Below are positions 42,909-52,004 of a DNA stretch of 64,000 nt, in pieces. The notes below the pieces were generated by a model, which was given only the letters and a program-made list of their open reading frames with translations, did not search any database and was not told the origin of the DNA. Source of the DNA: Clostridium tepidum. GTDB lineage: Bacteria; Bacillota; Clostridia; Clostridiales; Clostridiaceae. How positions within the stretch are numbered: position 1 is the stretch's first letter; the number at the start of each line of letters is the position of its first letter. The position numbers were made by a program, and so were the translations under genes. The stretch covers positions 97,954 to 161,953 of the forward strand of contig NZ_MRAE01000003.1 in the NCBI RefSeq assembly GCF_002008345.1. The letters run 5' to 3'.

Positions 42909-45374
42909 ATGAATTATAAATGCATGTCTAAAAAAGTTGCAAGTTTGGTAATAGTGGGTACAATTCTTAGTTCTAATGCAGTATATGCTGTAGATACTAT
43001 AAAAAAAGATGAATCAGTTTATGTTACGTTAAATCAAAACGGTGTAATAAAAGAGAAAATAGTTAGTGATTGGTTACATTCAGAAAATGCAGGTATAAAA
43101 ATAGAAGATAAATCAGAACTAACAGGAATAAAAAATATAAAAGGAGATGAAAAGCCTGAAATTTCAGGAGATAAATTAACTTGGAAATCAGATAAAAAAG
43201 ATATATTCTATCAAGGGAAAACAAATAAAAAATTACCTTTAGAAGCGGATATAGTTTATAAATTAGATGGAAAAGAAATAAAACCACAAGAATTAGCAGG
43301 AAAGTCAGGGCAAGTAACTATTAATATAAAAATTAAAAATACAGATGCACACAAAGTAACTGTAAATGGCAAAGAGAGAACTATATATACTCCTTTTGCA
43401 GTAGCAACTGTAGTAAATCTTCCAATAGATAAATTTACAAATGTACATGTTACTGAAGGAGAGATAATATCTGATGGAAACAATCAAGCGGTAACATTTA
43501 TAACTGTGCCAGGATTAAAAGAAAGCTTGAATGTAGATGAAAATTTATTAAATATAGATTTAAAAGATGAAGTAGAAATAACAGCAGATGCGAAAGATTT
43601 TGAGCTAGCACCTATAATGATAACAGCAACAACTAAAATACCAGAAATAGATAAAATGGAAGAAATAGATAAAATAGATGAATTACAGGATAAAATAAAT
43701 GAATTAAAAGATGCTACATCAAAATTAGCGGATGGATCTAACAAGTTAGCAGATGGATCTTCTAAATTAGCAGAAAACTTAAATGTTCTATCTGATGGAG
43801 CTGGAAAATTGGCGGCAGGCACATCACAAATATATAATGGAAATAGAGAATTAGCAGCAAACCTTAATAAATTTAATGGAGCTATGGGACAGTTATCAGG
43901 AGGAGCACAAAACTTAACAGGAGGTATAAGATCATATACATCAGCAGTAAATACAGCTAAAAATGGTGCAGGAAAATTAAATGCTGGAGTACCACAGTTA
44001 AGTAAAGGAGCACAGGATTTAGGAAAGGGATCTGTTGATTATAGTAAAGGGGCAAAACAATTTGCACATGGTGCTTCAGAATTAGCTGAAACAATGAAAA
44101 ATAAATCAGGAGAATTAACAAGTAATACAAGTAAACTTAAAGATGGTTCAACAAAATTAGCTGAAGGAGCAAAGGATATAAATAGTAATGCTTCAAAAAT
44201 AAGTGCTGAATTAGGAAATTTAGTTCAAAAGACAGCAGATATAAAAGCAGGCAGTGAACAAATTGTAGGAGCAATGGATCAAAGTGCAAGTGCGGCAGCA
44301 GAACTTAAAGATGCAAAACAAGGAGAAATTGAAGGAATAAATAAAGCTTTAGCAAACATGGAAAGTTTAAAGCAAGTAGCAAATTCTCTAGAGGATAGTG
44401 AACAAAAATCAGTAATGCTTGAAAGAATAAACACCGAAATAGAAGTTTTACAATCAATGAAAGGAAGTAGTAATCAAATTGTTGGAGGATTATCTAATCT
44501 ACAAGGAGGATTAGGGAAAGCTAAAGCAGGAGCTGTAAATTTAGATAGTGGTATTAGTAAGTTACAACAAGGGCAAAATTACTTATATAAGGGTTCACAA
44601 AAGCTTTCAGCAGGTACTAATGAATTATCAAATAATATGGCAAATTTAAGTGAGGGTGCAAAAAAACTTAATGATGGAATTTCTAATTTAAATCCTACAT
44701 TAGGAGAAGCAGTAGGCAAATTAAATGAAGGGGCTAATGGATTAAGTAAAGCGTCATCAGATTTTGAGAAAGGATCTAATAAATTTGTTAAAGGTTCTAA
44801 AGAAGCTATTACAGGAATAAATGGATTATATTCTGGATTATCTGCTATAGACGCAAACTCTAACGCATTAATAAATGGATCAAAAACTTTAAATAAAGGT
44901 TTATTATCAGCAAAAGGTGCAACATCACAATTAAGTGCAGGAGCAGGAAAATTAAGCTCAGGAGCAAGACAATTAAGTGAAAAAACTGGTCAGTTAAGTT
45001 CAGGAGCAAATAAACTTAATGAAGGAGCTAATAAGATTTCTAAAGGAAACAAAGAGCTAAGTGTTAATATGACAAAGTTTAATAATGAAGGCGTAAAGAA
45101 GATAGATGATAAATTAGGAACAAAGATAACAGATGTAAAAGAAGTATTAGATGTAAAAGATGAAATAGTTAATCTTTCTAAAAATTATGGAACTTTCACT
45201 GGTTTAGGGGAGAATATGGAAGGTAATGTAAAATTCATAATGAGAACAGATGAAATAAAGAAACCAAAAGAAGAAACTAAAAAAGAAGAGAGGGCATCAG
45301 TACAAGACAAAACATCTGCTCAAAAAGAACAAAAAAGCGGGATAAGTAATTTTATAAAAAAATTATTTAGCTAA
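42909..45374 (+). CDS. Secreted LxxG heptad-repeat (YhgE/Pip-related) protein
   Basis: An 821-residue exported protein. A signal peptide ends about residue 27 (VYA). A ~200-residue beta-rich domain follows, then ~480 residues of xxxLxxG heptads such as LADGSNKLADGSSKLAENL, predicted to form a long coiled or helical fibre, and a Lys/Glu-rich tail ending GISNFIKKLFS. Such heptads occur in YhgE/Pip membrane proteins and next to MMPL exporters. Unlike YhgE/Pip proteins, this one has no clear C-terminal membrane domain. It starts 31 bases after the exporter with AAGGAGATGG upstream, so it probably works as a periplasm-like partner in the wall. Confidence 0.82.
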   Translation: MNYKCMSKKVASLVIVGTILSSNAVYAVDTIKKDESVYVTLNQNGVIKEKIVSDWLHSENAGIKIEDKSELTGIKNIKGDEKPEISGDKLTWKSDKKDIFYQGKTNKKLPLEADIVYKLDGKEIKPQELAGKSGQVTINIKIKNTDAHKVTVNGKERTIYTPFAVATVVNLPIDKFTNVHVTEGEIISDGNNQAVTFITVPGLKESLNVDENLLNIDLKDEVEITADAKDFELAPIMITATTKIPEIDKMEEIDKIDELQDKINELKDATSKLADGSNKLADGSSKLAENLNVLSDGAGKLAAGTSQIYNGNRELAANLNKFNGAMGQLSGGAQNLTGGIRSYTSAVNTAKNGAGKLNAGVPQLSKGAQDLGKGSVDYSKGAKQFAHGASELAETMKNKSGELTSNTSKLKDGSTKLAEGAKDINSNASKISAELGNLVQKTADIKAGSEQIVGAMDQSASAAAELKDAKQGEIEGINKALANMESLKQVANSLEDSEQKSVMLERINTEIEVLQSMKGSSNQIVGGLSNLQGGLGKAKAGAVNLDSGISKLQQGQNYLYKGSQKLSAGTNELSNNMANLSEGAKKLNDGISNLNPTLGEAVGKLNEGANGLSKASSDFEKGSNKFVKGSKEAITGINGLYSGLSAIDANSNALINGSKTLNKGLLSAKGATSQLSAGAGKLSSGARQLSEKTGQLSSGANKLNEGANKISKGNKELSVNMTKFNNEGVKKIDDKLGTKITDVKEVLDVKDEIVNLSKNYGTFTGLGENMEGNVKFIMRTDEIKKPKEETKKEERASVQDKTSAQKEQKSGISNFIKKLFS

Positions 45375-45450
45375 CTTCTTTATCTAAAAAAGAAAGCACA
45401 AAATATTTAAACTATTTAAAAATAAAAAGCAAGGTTTAATTTTTAAGTAT

Positions 45451-45596
45451 AAAAAGGCGTTATCTCAAAATAGATTTAATTTTAATATAACAAATAGAAA
45501 AAATATATTTATAAACAAACTTGGTTATTACATATATTTTTTCTATTTGGAAAATTAAAATTAAATCTATTTTTTATTGTAAGATAGCCTTTTTTA
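45451..45596. repeat. MITE-like hairpin repeat, copy 4
   Basis: A ~145-bp palindrome: AAAAAGGCGTTATCT, CAAAATAGATTTAATTTTA and AAATAGAAAAAATATAT on the left are mirrored by ATATATTTTTTCTATTT, TAAAATTAAATCTATTTT and AAGATAGCCTTTTTT on the right. The middle arm is the same sequence as in copies 1 and 2. It ends in a T run after the MMPL operon and can terminate it. The rest of 45597-46042 has only a 12-codon frame at 45841 with a good ribosome site and no known homology. Confidence 0.72.
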
Positions 45597-46042
45597 TATT
45601 CATTATTAAACTATTTTTTCATATATTAATAAAGATGATATTTAAAAAGTTCTTGTAAGTTTAAATAACAATAATCAAATAAATTTAAATTAAGATTAAG
45701 TAAAAAATTGTATAGTTAATTTCTAAATACAATATATGAATATAGTATGATGTTATATTTTTTTAAACACAATGAATTGTATATAGGTTAGAAATTTTTT
45801 AATTATGGAATTTATTCTAGTAAAAAGGTGGGTGTTAAAATTGTTTGAAGTTTTAATGGGGATATATAAGATTATTTAAATATAAATATAAGTTATATTG
45901 ATTATCTTATATGAAATAAATTTAATAATAGGTACAATATAACTATAATAGATGATATTTATAATATATTTTAATAACTTTGTAACCAAAACTTATATTT
46001 AAATTAGTATTATTATAATGAAGGTTTTTGGAGGATGTTAAT

Positions 46043-46855
46043 ATGAATAAAAAAAATAAAATTATATTAATAATAACTTGTATTTTGTGTTTTATATCAA
46101 GTTTTTTCATCACCAAAAACATATTAGATAAAAATAATGAAAAACGATTTATGGAGAAAAAGTTAAATAACGATAATAGTAAAATGGCTATTAAGTACAT
46201 GGATGATAAGATTGTATTTAGTGAGTATATAAAGGATAAGTATGATGCTAAGGATGTATTCAAAAAAGATGGAAAAAAAATAGCTTTTTTAACTTTTGAT
46301 GATGGTCCAAGTTATCTAACCAATGATATATTGGATATATTAAAAAAATATCATATAAAGGCTACTTTTTTTGTAATAGGAAATTTGGCAAAAGAGAATA
46401 AACATTTAATAGAAAAACAGATTAGAGATGGCCATTCTATAGGTAATCATACTTATACTCATAATTATAAGAGTATTTATTCTGATGTAGATGTTTTTGT
46501 AAAAGAGGTAGAAAAAACACAAAATATTATAAAATCTATAGCAGGATCTAATTACGATATAAAACTAGTAAGGTTTCCTGGTGGTTCATTTGGAGATAGA
46601 TTAAACCCTTATAAAGATGCAATACAGAAAAGGGGTTATTATAATATGGACTGGAATGCTTTAAATGGAGATGCAGAAGGAAACAATATACCAAAAGAAA
46701 AATTGATAGAAAATATAAAAAATACAATTAAGGGTAAAAATCATGTAGTTATATTAATGCATGATTGTGCAGCTAAAAAAACTACTGTAGAGGCATTACC
46801 AGAAATAATAGAATATTTAATATCAGAAGGTTACGAATTTAAAGCTTTAAAATAG
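46043..46855 (+). CDS. Membrane-anchored polysaccharide deacetylase
   Basis: A 270-residue NodB-family carbohydrate esterase 4 protein with an N-terminal membrane anchor (residues ~6-25). Motif 1 is LTFDDGPSY with the catalytic and metal Asp pair, and motif 2 is HSIGNHTYTH with the metal His residues. The RFPGG motif (RFPGGSFGDR) and a terminal VILMHD follow. It removes acetyl groups from peptidoglycan N-acetylglucosamine or a related polymer outside the membrane. ATG 46043 has GGAGG eight bases upstream; TTG 46028 precedes it without a ribosome site. A two-component system follows after 100 bases. Confidence 0.9.
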   Translation: MNKKNKIILIITCILCFISSFFITKNILDKNNEKRFMEKKLNNDNSKMAIKYMDDKIVFSEYIKDKYDAKDVFKKDGKKIAFLTFDDGPSYLTNDILDILKKYHIKATFFVIGNLAKENKHLIEKQIRDGHSIGNHTYTHNYKSIYSDVDVFVKEVEKTQNIIKSIAGSNYDIKLVRFPGGSFGDRLNPYKDAIQKRGYYNMDWNALNGDAEGNNIPKEKLIENIKNTIKGKNHVVILMHDCAAKKTTVEALPEIIEYLISEGYEFKALK

Positions 46856-46958
46856 TATATAAAAAATATCTTAAATTTATAGTGAAAGCTTGTAAATAAA
46901 GTAAAATTTGCAATATACTAAAGATATTAAGAAAAAATACTAAAAGAGAGGTAAAGCA

Positions 46959-47645
46959 ATGGGGAAAATACTAATAGTAGAAGATGAATCATCTATAAGA
47001 GAGTTTATAAAGGTAAATTTAAAGATGAACAGCTTTGATGTAATAGAAGCAGAAACTGGAGAAGAAGGTATAGAAAAAGCCAGAGAACATAGACCAGAAG
47101 TGGTTGTATTAGATATAATGTTACCAGGTATAGATGGATTAGAAGTATGCAAAGTTTTAAGACAAGATTTTCCTAATATGGGAATAATAATGCTTACAGC
47201 TAAGAGCCAAGATACAGACAAGGTTTTAGGTTTAGAATATGGTGCAGATGATTATATAATAAAACCATTCAATCCATTAGAACTTACTTTAAGAATAAAA
47301 GCCATATTAAGAAGAGTTAATGCAGTAAATAAAATCAATGATAATATACTAACTGGAGGACCATTTAAAATAGATCTTTATTCAAAAAAAATATATAAAA
47401 ATGAAAAAGAAATAGATATAACTCCAACAGAATATTTACTTATGAAAATATTTATTGAAAATCCAGGGAAAGCTTTTAATAGAGATGAGTTATTAGATCT
47501 AGTTTGGGGATATGATTTTATGGGAGATTCTAAAATCGTAGATGTAAATGTAAGAAGACTAAGATCAAAAATAGAAGAAAAGCCATCCGAACCTAAGTTT
47601 ATAAAAACTGTCTGGGGAACAGGTTATAGATGGCAAAACACTTAA
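46959..47645 (+). CDS. OmpR-family response regulator
   Basis: A 228-residue regulator. The receiver domain has EDE, Asp52 in VVVLDIMLPGIDG, the Thr in MLTAKS and Lys in IIKPFNP; the winged-helix C-terminal domain ends KTVWGTGYRWQ. AGAGGT lies before the ATG. The kinase gene starts nine bases after the stop and a lipoprotein gene follows. The target may be the adjacent envelope genes (deacetylase, lipoprotein). The signal is unknown. Confidence 0.92.
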   Translation: MGKILIVEDESSIREFIKVNLKMNSFDVIEAETGEEGIEKAREHRPEVVVLDIMLPGIDGLEVCKVLRQDFPNMGIIMLTAKSQDTDKVLGLEYGADDYIIKPFNPLELTLRIKAILRRVNAVNKINDNILTGGPFKIDLYSKKIYKNEKEIDITPTEYLLMKIFIENPGKAFNRDELLDLVWGYDFMGDSKIVDVNVRRLRSKIEEKPSEPKFIKTVWGTGYRWQNT

Positions 47646-47654
47646 GGAGTTATC

Positions 47655-49049
47655 ATGAGTAAAATAAGTGTAAAAAAAAGATTAATGGTAAATTTCATAC
47701 TAATCATAATAATAAGTGTTTTTATACTAGAATTTTTATTAATTCTTTTTACAAGGCATTATTATTATAATAATTTAGAAGATGCTATTACAAATCAGAT
47801 AAAAACTTCTGCAGAGTTTTATAATAAATATTTTTCAAATTCTTCTCTAGAAGATAATGTATTGGATAATGTAGATGTATTTTGGAAACAGACCTCTGCT
47901 CAAGTGCAAATAATAGATACAAATGGTAAAGTTTTAATGGATTCTATAGGAGTATTAAACAAAAATCAGATAAAAACATCAGATATCCAAAAAGCATTAA
48001 AAGGAGAAAAGGGGGTGTGGATAGGAAAAGTTGATTATGATGATTCTAGAGTTATGGCAGTATCTTATCCACTTAAATCAGACAATAAAATAGTTGGTAT
48101 ATTAAGATTTATAACTTCATTAAGATATGTAAATAATGATATAGCTAATATAAGCTTAGGATTTTTACTTATTGGGTTGGTAGTAATTTTTATTTCTGGT
48201 TTAGTTAGTTTATTTTTAGCTAATAGTATAACAGAACCTATAAAGGAACTAACAGATATAGCAAATAAGATGGCTTCAGGAAACTTTAAGGTTAAAAGTA
48301 AAAAAATGTTTGACGATGAAATTGGAGATTTATCAGATACATTAAATTACATGGCAGATGAGATAGTAAAAAAAGATCAACTAAAAAATGAATTCATATC
48401 ATCTGTATCGCATGAATTAAGAACACCGCTTACATCTATAAAAGGATGGGCAATAACATTAAATTCTAATGAAGTAGATAAAGAAATTTTAAAAGATGGA
48501 TTAAAAATAATAGAAGATGAAAGTGAAAGATTGAGTGGAATGGTAGAAGAATTGTTAGATTTTTCAAAGTTTGTATCAGGAAAGCTAAGATTAAATAAAG
48601 AAGAAATAAGTATATGTGAAGTAATTGATACAGTAAGAAAGCAATTGGAGCCTTATGCTTACAGAAACGGAATAAATTTTAAAGCAACTTGTAAAAATAG
48701 TCTACCTAATATATATGGTGATAAGAACAGAATAAAACAAGTTCTAATAAATTTATTAGATAATGCTTTTAAATTTACTCCTGAAGGTGGATTGGTTGAG
48801 TTAAGTAGTAAATATGAAGAAGAATATATAACAATTATTGTAAGAGATACAGGTATAGGAATTAGCAGTGAAGATTTACCACGAGTTAAAGAAAAGTTTT
48901 ATAAAGGTAATAGCAGTAAATCAAAAAATGGTATAGGACTATCCATATGTGATGAGATAATAAAGCTTCATAATGGTGTATTACATATAGAAAGTGAAGA
49001 GAATAAAGGTACTACTATATTAGTAAAATTACCAATAATAAAATTATGA
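47655..49049 (+). CDS. HAMP-containing sensor histidine kinase
   Basis: A 464-residue membrane kinase. Segment 1 is at ~11-33, an extracellular PAS/Cache-like domain at ~34-165 (with VQIIDTNGKVLMDS), segment 2 at ~166-190 and HAMP at ~190-242. The H box is SVSHELRTPLTSI with His253, and the ATPase domain has DTGIGI and NGIGLSI. It is the cognate partner of the regulator nine bases upstream and resembles PhoR/ResE/WalK-type sensors. The lipoprotein gene 50 bases downstream may be an accessory sensor or output. Confidence 0.92.
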   Translation: MSKISVKKRLMVNFILIIIISVFILEFLLILFTRHYYYNNLEDAITNQIKTSAEFYNKYFSNSSLEDNVLDNVDVFWKQTSAQVQIIDTNGKVLMDSIGVLNKNQIKTSDIQKALKGEKGVWIGKVDYDDSRVMAVSYPLKSDNKIVGILRFITSLRYVNNDIANISLGFLLIGLVVIFISGLVSLFLANSITEPIKELTDIANKMASGNFKVKSKKMFDDEIGDLSDTLNYMADEIVKKDQLKNEFISSVSHELRTPLTSIKGWAITLNSNEVDKEILKDGLKIIEDESERLSGMVEELLDFSKFVSGKLRLNKEEISICEVIDTVRKQLEPYAYRNGINFKATCKNSLPNIYGDKNRIKQVLINLLDNAFKFTPEGGLVELSSKYEEEYITIIVRDTGIGISSEDLPRVKEKFYKGNSSKSKNGIGLSICDEIIKLHNGVLHIESEENKGTTILVKLPIIKL

Positions 49050-49099
49050 TATAAATTTATTTTATACTATAATTATTCAATATAACTAGGAGAATTAAT

Positions 49100-50590
49100 A
49101 TGAAAAAAAAGAAAATTTTATTAATATTTATAATTTTTATTTATTCATTAACTATGACTGCCTGTGTAGATTTAAATAGCAAAAATAATATAGTAGCACC
49201 TAATAATAATTCTTGTCCAATTCAGGGGACTTGGGAAGCTGATTTTAGTAATTTAGATAAAGATAGTAAATTAAGACTAAAATTAAAAGATAAAGATGTG
49301 ATTGTAGGTCCTCAATACATAATACTAGGAAATGAAATATGCAAGAATCCTGAATTTAAGGTTAAAACTGTAAAAACGGAGGAGTATTTTTTATATAAAT
49401 TAAGATCAAGTCCCAATAAATTAAATTTAAATGAAAAAGAGATAGAGGTTATTTCAGCTTCTTCAGATAATAATCCTTTTTATGATTTTATAAAAATAGA
49501 TGAAAATAAATTATTGGTATATATAGATAATCAATTATTAATTTTAAATAAAAAATCAAATAATTCATCCGTTCAAATTAAAAAAGATAATATAGAAAAA
49601 AAATCACAACATGACATAGTATTACCAAAGAGATATTCTTTGCTAAGAACTGGTATATTAATAGGACTAAAAAGTTCAAAAGAAGATAATATAGATGAGT
49701 ATAAAAATGAAAAAAGATATAGAACTATTTTTATTTCTTCTAGAAATAAAAATTTAAAAAATGTAATAGAAACAGAAAACTTATTTATACCTAGAAAAAA
49801 TGGCTTTTGTGAAGTTGGAGTAAATAGAGTAAATTCTCAAAATAATACACAAGACTCTATATTTGTAAATCCATTAGATAATAATTATCCATCAAAATAC
49901 AATTCAATACAGGAAAAAGGTACTAACAATATAAGTATATATAAAGATATACTATTTGTAAGTAATGATTATATATCTATAGAATATAATAGTATTTATA
50001 AGAATAATCCTATAAATTTACATAAAGTACAAATGTTACCTATTGATAATGTAAATGCTAAAACGGGTGTAAATATAGATGACATAATAGAAAGAGATGG
50101 TGAAAAAATATTACAATCATCCTTAGACAGCTACATTAAATCTAAGGATAATAATATATTATCTAAAGTAGAAAAAAGCTGTAGAAAAGATAGTTTTTTT
50201 CTTAGTAGAAGGAATGGACATTGGATACTTAGAGGTAGATTAAACGGAATAGAAGATAAAGAAGAATATATAAACTTTAATATTAATATTGAAATACCAA
50301 AAAAAATATTGAATTATGATGATTTACAGTTATCTTGGAATAGTGTTAAAAGCAAAATACCAAATGCTTTAGATGCTTATACTTCTCCTAATAAGGATAT
50401 AGCTATAATAACTACAGAAAAAGAGTTGTATGTATATACTATAGATAATGGAAAGCTGTCAAACAAAGCTATTTACAAAATGGATTTGGATAAAGAAACT
50501 GTAGTTATGGCAGAATGGGCAACAGCGGATTATGTAAAAAAATGGGCAGATAGCATTTTGAAAAAGAAAAATACAACTATATTAAAATAA
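49100..50590 (+). CDS. Lipoprotein of unknown function in a two-component operon
   Basis: A 496-residue exported lipoprotein. The signal peptide ends with lipobox MTAC (Cys ~22). The mature part is Lys/Asn/Asp-rich with many short beta strands (for example LLVYIDNQLLILNKKS and LYVYTIDNGKLS), suggesting a propeller-like fold. No family is recognised. AGGAG precedes the ATG. It lies 50 bases downstream of the kinase and 36 bases before the methyltransferase, so it is probably in the same operon. Possible roles include a signal-binding partner for the kinase; that is inference. Confidence 0.75.
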   Translation: MKKKKILLIFIIFIYSLTMTACVDLNSKNNIVAPNNNSCPIQGTWEADFSNLDKDSKLRLKLKDKDVIVGPQYIILGNEICKNPEFKVKTVKTEEYFLYKLRSSPNKLNLNEKEIEVISASSDNNPFYDFIKIDENKLLVYIDNQLLILNKKSNNSSVQIKKDNIEKKSQHDIVLPKRYSLLRTGILIGLKSSKEDNIDEYKNEKRYRTIFISSRNKNLKNVIETENLFIPRKNGFCEVGVNRVNSQNNTQDSIFVNPLDNNYPSKYNSIQEKGTNNISIYKDILFVSNDYISIEYNSIYKNNPINLHKVQMLPIDNVNAKTGVNIDDIIERDGEKILQSSLDSYIKSKDNNILSKVEKSCRKDSFFLSRRNGHWILRGRLNGIEDKEEYINFNINIEIPKKILNYDDLQLSWNSVKSKIPNALDAYTSPNKDIAIITTEKELYVYTIDNGKLSNKAIYKMDLDKETVVMAEWATADYVKKWADSILKKKNTTILK

Positions 50591-50626
50591 ATTTAAAGAT
50601 TTTTATTGGAAAAAGGGATGATAAAA

Positions 50627-51193
50627 ATGTCAAAAGAAAAATTTAATAATGCAGTTAGTATAGCAAAATATATATGTGAAAAAACATTGAAATTAGGGGA
50701 TGTAACAGTAGATTGCACTCTAGGAAATGGGAATGATACTATATTATTAGCAAACTTAGTAGGAAATGAAGGTAAAGTATTTTCATTTGATATTCAAAAG
50801 GATGCTATAGAAAAAACAAAAGAAAAATTGAAGGATTTCCCATATAAAAATATAATACTTATAAATGATGGCCATGAAAATTTAGACAAGTATATACAAG
50901 AAAAAGTAAATTTATTCATTTTTAATTTAGGATATTTACCGGGAAATAATCATAATATAACAACTAAAGCAGAAACTACTCTAAAAGCAGTGAAAAAAGC
51001 TTTAAAACTGTTAGATGATAATGGCATAGTTTTATTGGCAATATATCATGGGCATGAAAATGGAAAAGAAGAAAAAATTGTTTTAGAAGATCTCACAAGT
51101 AAGTTAGATCAAAAGGTTTATAATGTTATGAAAACTGTATTTATAAATCAAGCTAATAATCCACCAATTTTAATTTGTATAGAAAAAAGATAG
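50627..51193 (+). CDS. MnmM/YtqB-like tRNA methyltransferase
   Basis: A 188-residue class I SAM-dependent methyltransferase of the YtqB (MnmM) group, which methylates the wobble uridine modification in tRNA. The SAM-binding motif I is DCTLGNGNDTILLA, the ribose-binding acid is in FSFDIQ, and the group-specific stretch FNLGYLPGNNHNITT follows, with the active-site-like IYHGHENGKEE later. ATG 50627 is nine bases after AAAGGG; two in-frame upstream starts overlap that site. It sits in the two-component/lipoprotein operon without obvious functional link. Confidence 0.85.
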   Translation: MSKEKFNNAVSIAKYICEKTLKLGDVTVDCTLGNGNDTILLANLVGNEGKVFSFDIQKDAIEKTKEKLKDFPYKNIILINDGHENLDKYIQEKVNLFIFNLGYLPGNNHNITTKAETTLKAVKKALKLLDDNGIVLLAIYHGHENGKEEKIVLEDLTSKLDQKVYNVMKTVFINQANNPPILICIEKR

Positions 51194-51218
51194 AAGACAT
51201 TAAGGAGAATGTTAACTT

Positions 51219-51893
51219 ATGAAAAATAAAAAAGATTTATTAAAGATAATTAGTTTAATTTTAATAATTATTATTGTAGCGGTGTTCTTAATAAGACATG
51301 GACATACACTAAAAAAAATGAATATAAGACATACAGTAAAATATATTAGAAGATGCGGAAAATTTTCTAGTATATGTTTTTTATTAGTTTATGCACTAAA
51401 ACCTTTGGTTCTTATCGTACCTGCTTCGATGCTATCTCTTGTAGGTGGTATTTTATTTGGACCAGTAAAGGGTTTTATATTTAATATGTTAGGGTTCTTT
51501 TTGTCTGGAAGCTTAGCTTTTTGGCTAAGTAGAATTTTAGGCAAATCTTTTGTAGATAAGATTTTAAAAGGTAAAGCTGTGGAACTAGATAATAATATAG
51601 GAAAACAAGGATTTAAAATTATATTTCTATTAAGGTTTCCCCCCATATTTCCTTTTGACCCTTTAAGTTATGCAGCAGGACTTACAAAAATGAAATATAA
51701 AGACTTTATTTTAGGTTCTTTATTAGGAGTTATACCAGAAACTTTATGTTATTCTTACATGGGAAGAAATGTTATGAATCCCCTTACTTCAAAATTTATA
51801 GTTCCTGTGATTTTAGTTATATTAACTACAGTTATAGGAATTTATGTGTACAAAAAAAGTAAAATTGATGTTGTAAAAAGTGGCAAGGTATAG
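51219..51893 (+). CDS. TVP38/TMEM64 family (VTT domain) membrane protein
   Basis: A 224-residue membrane protein with about six segments. The SNARE-associated/VTT domain signature is clear: PASMLSLVGGILFGPVKGFIFN, then FWLSRILGK and the conserved LRFPPIFPFDPLSYAAGLTKM, followed by FILGSLLGVIPETLCYSYMG. Members are distant DedA relatives implicated in lipid scrambling or carrier recycling. AAGGAG precedes the ATG, 26 bases after the methyltransferase, completing a probable five-gene operon. Exact activity unknown. Confidence 0.9.
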   Translation: MKNKKDLLKIISLILIIIIVAVFLIRHGHTLKKMNIRHTVKYIRRCGKFSSICFLLVYALKPLVLIVPASMLSLVGGILFGPVKGFIFNMLGFFLSGSLAFWLSRILGKSFVDKILKGKAVELDNNIGKQGFKIIFLLRFPPIFPFDPLSYAAGLTKMKYKDFILGSLLGVIPETLCYSYMGRNVMNPLTSKFIVPVILVILTTVIGIYVYKKSKIDVVKSGKV

Positions 51894-52004
51894 TTACCTT
51901 TGTAATAATCATTTTAAAATTGACTTATTTAAAAATAATATGTTATATAGAAAGTTATGTAGATGGAAGTTTTTAATTAGAATTTCTTAAAATAATAAAA
52001 AATA

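Noticed and set aside
43063..43822. Open minus-strand frames over the heptad-protein gene and similar frames over other genes
   Set aside because: They are antisense shadows of AT-rich coding DNA with biased, low-complexity translations and no ribosome sites.
43700..45100. Dense short repeats that could suggest a CRISPR or satellite array
   Set aside because: They encode in-frame xxxLxxG heptads of the secreted protein at 42909; repeat units vary at the DNA level and there are no spacers.
45841..45879. A 12-codon frame with a good ribosome site (AAAGGTGGGTG) at 45841
   Set aside because: Too short to support as a gene without conservation data; mentioned only under the neighbouring repeat.
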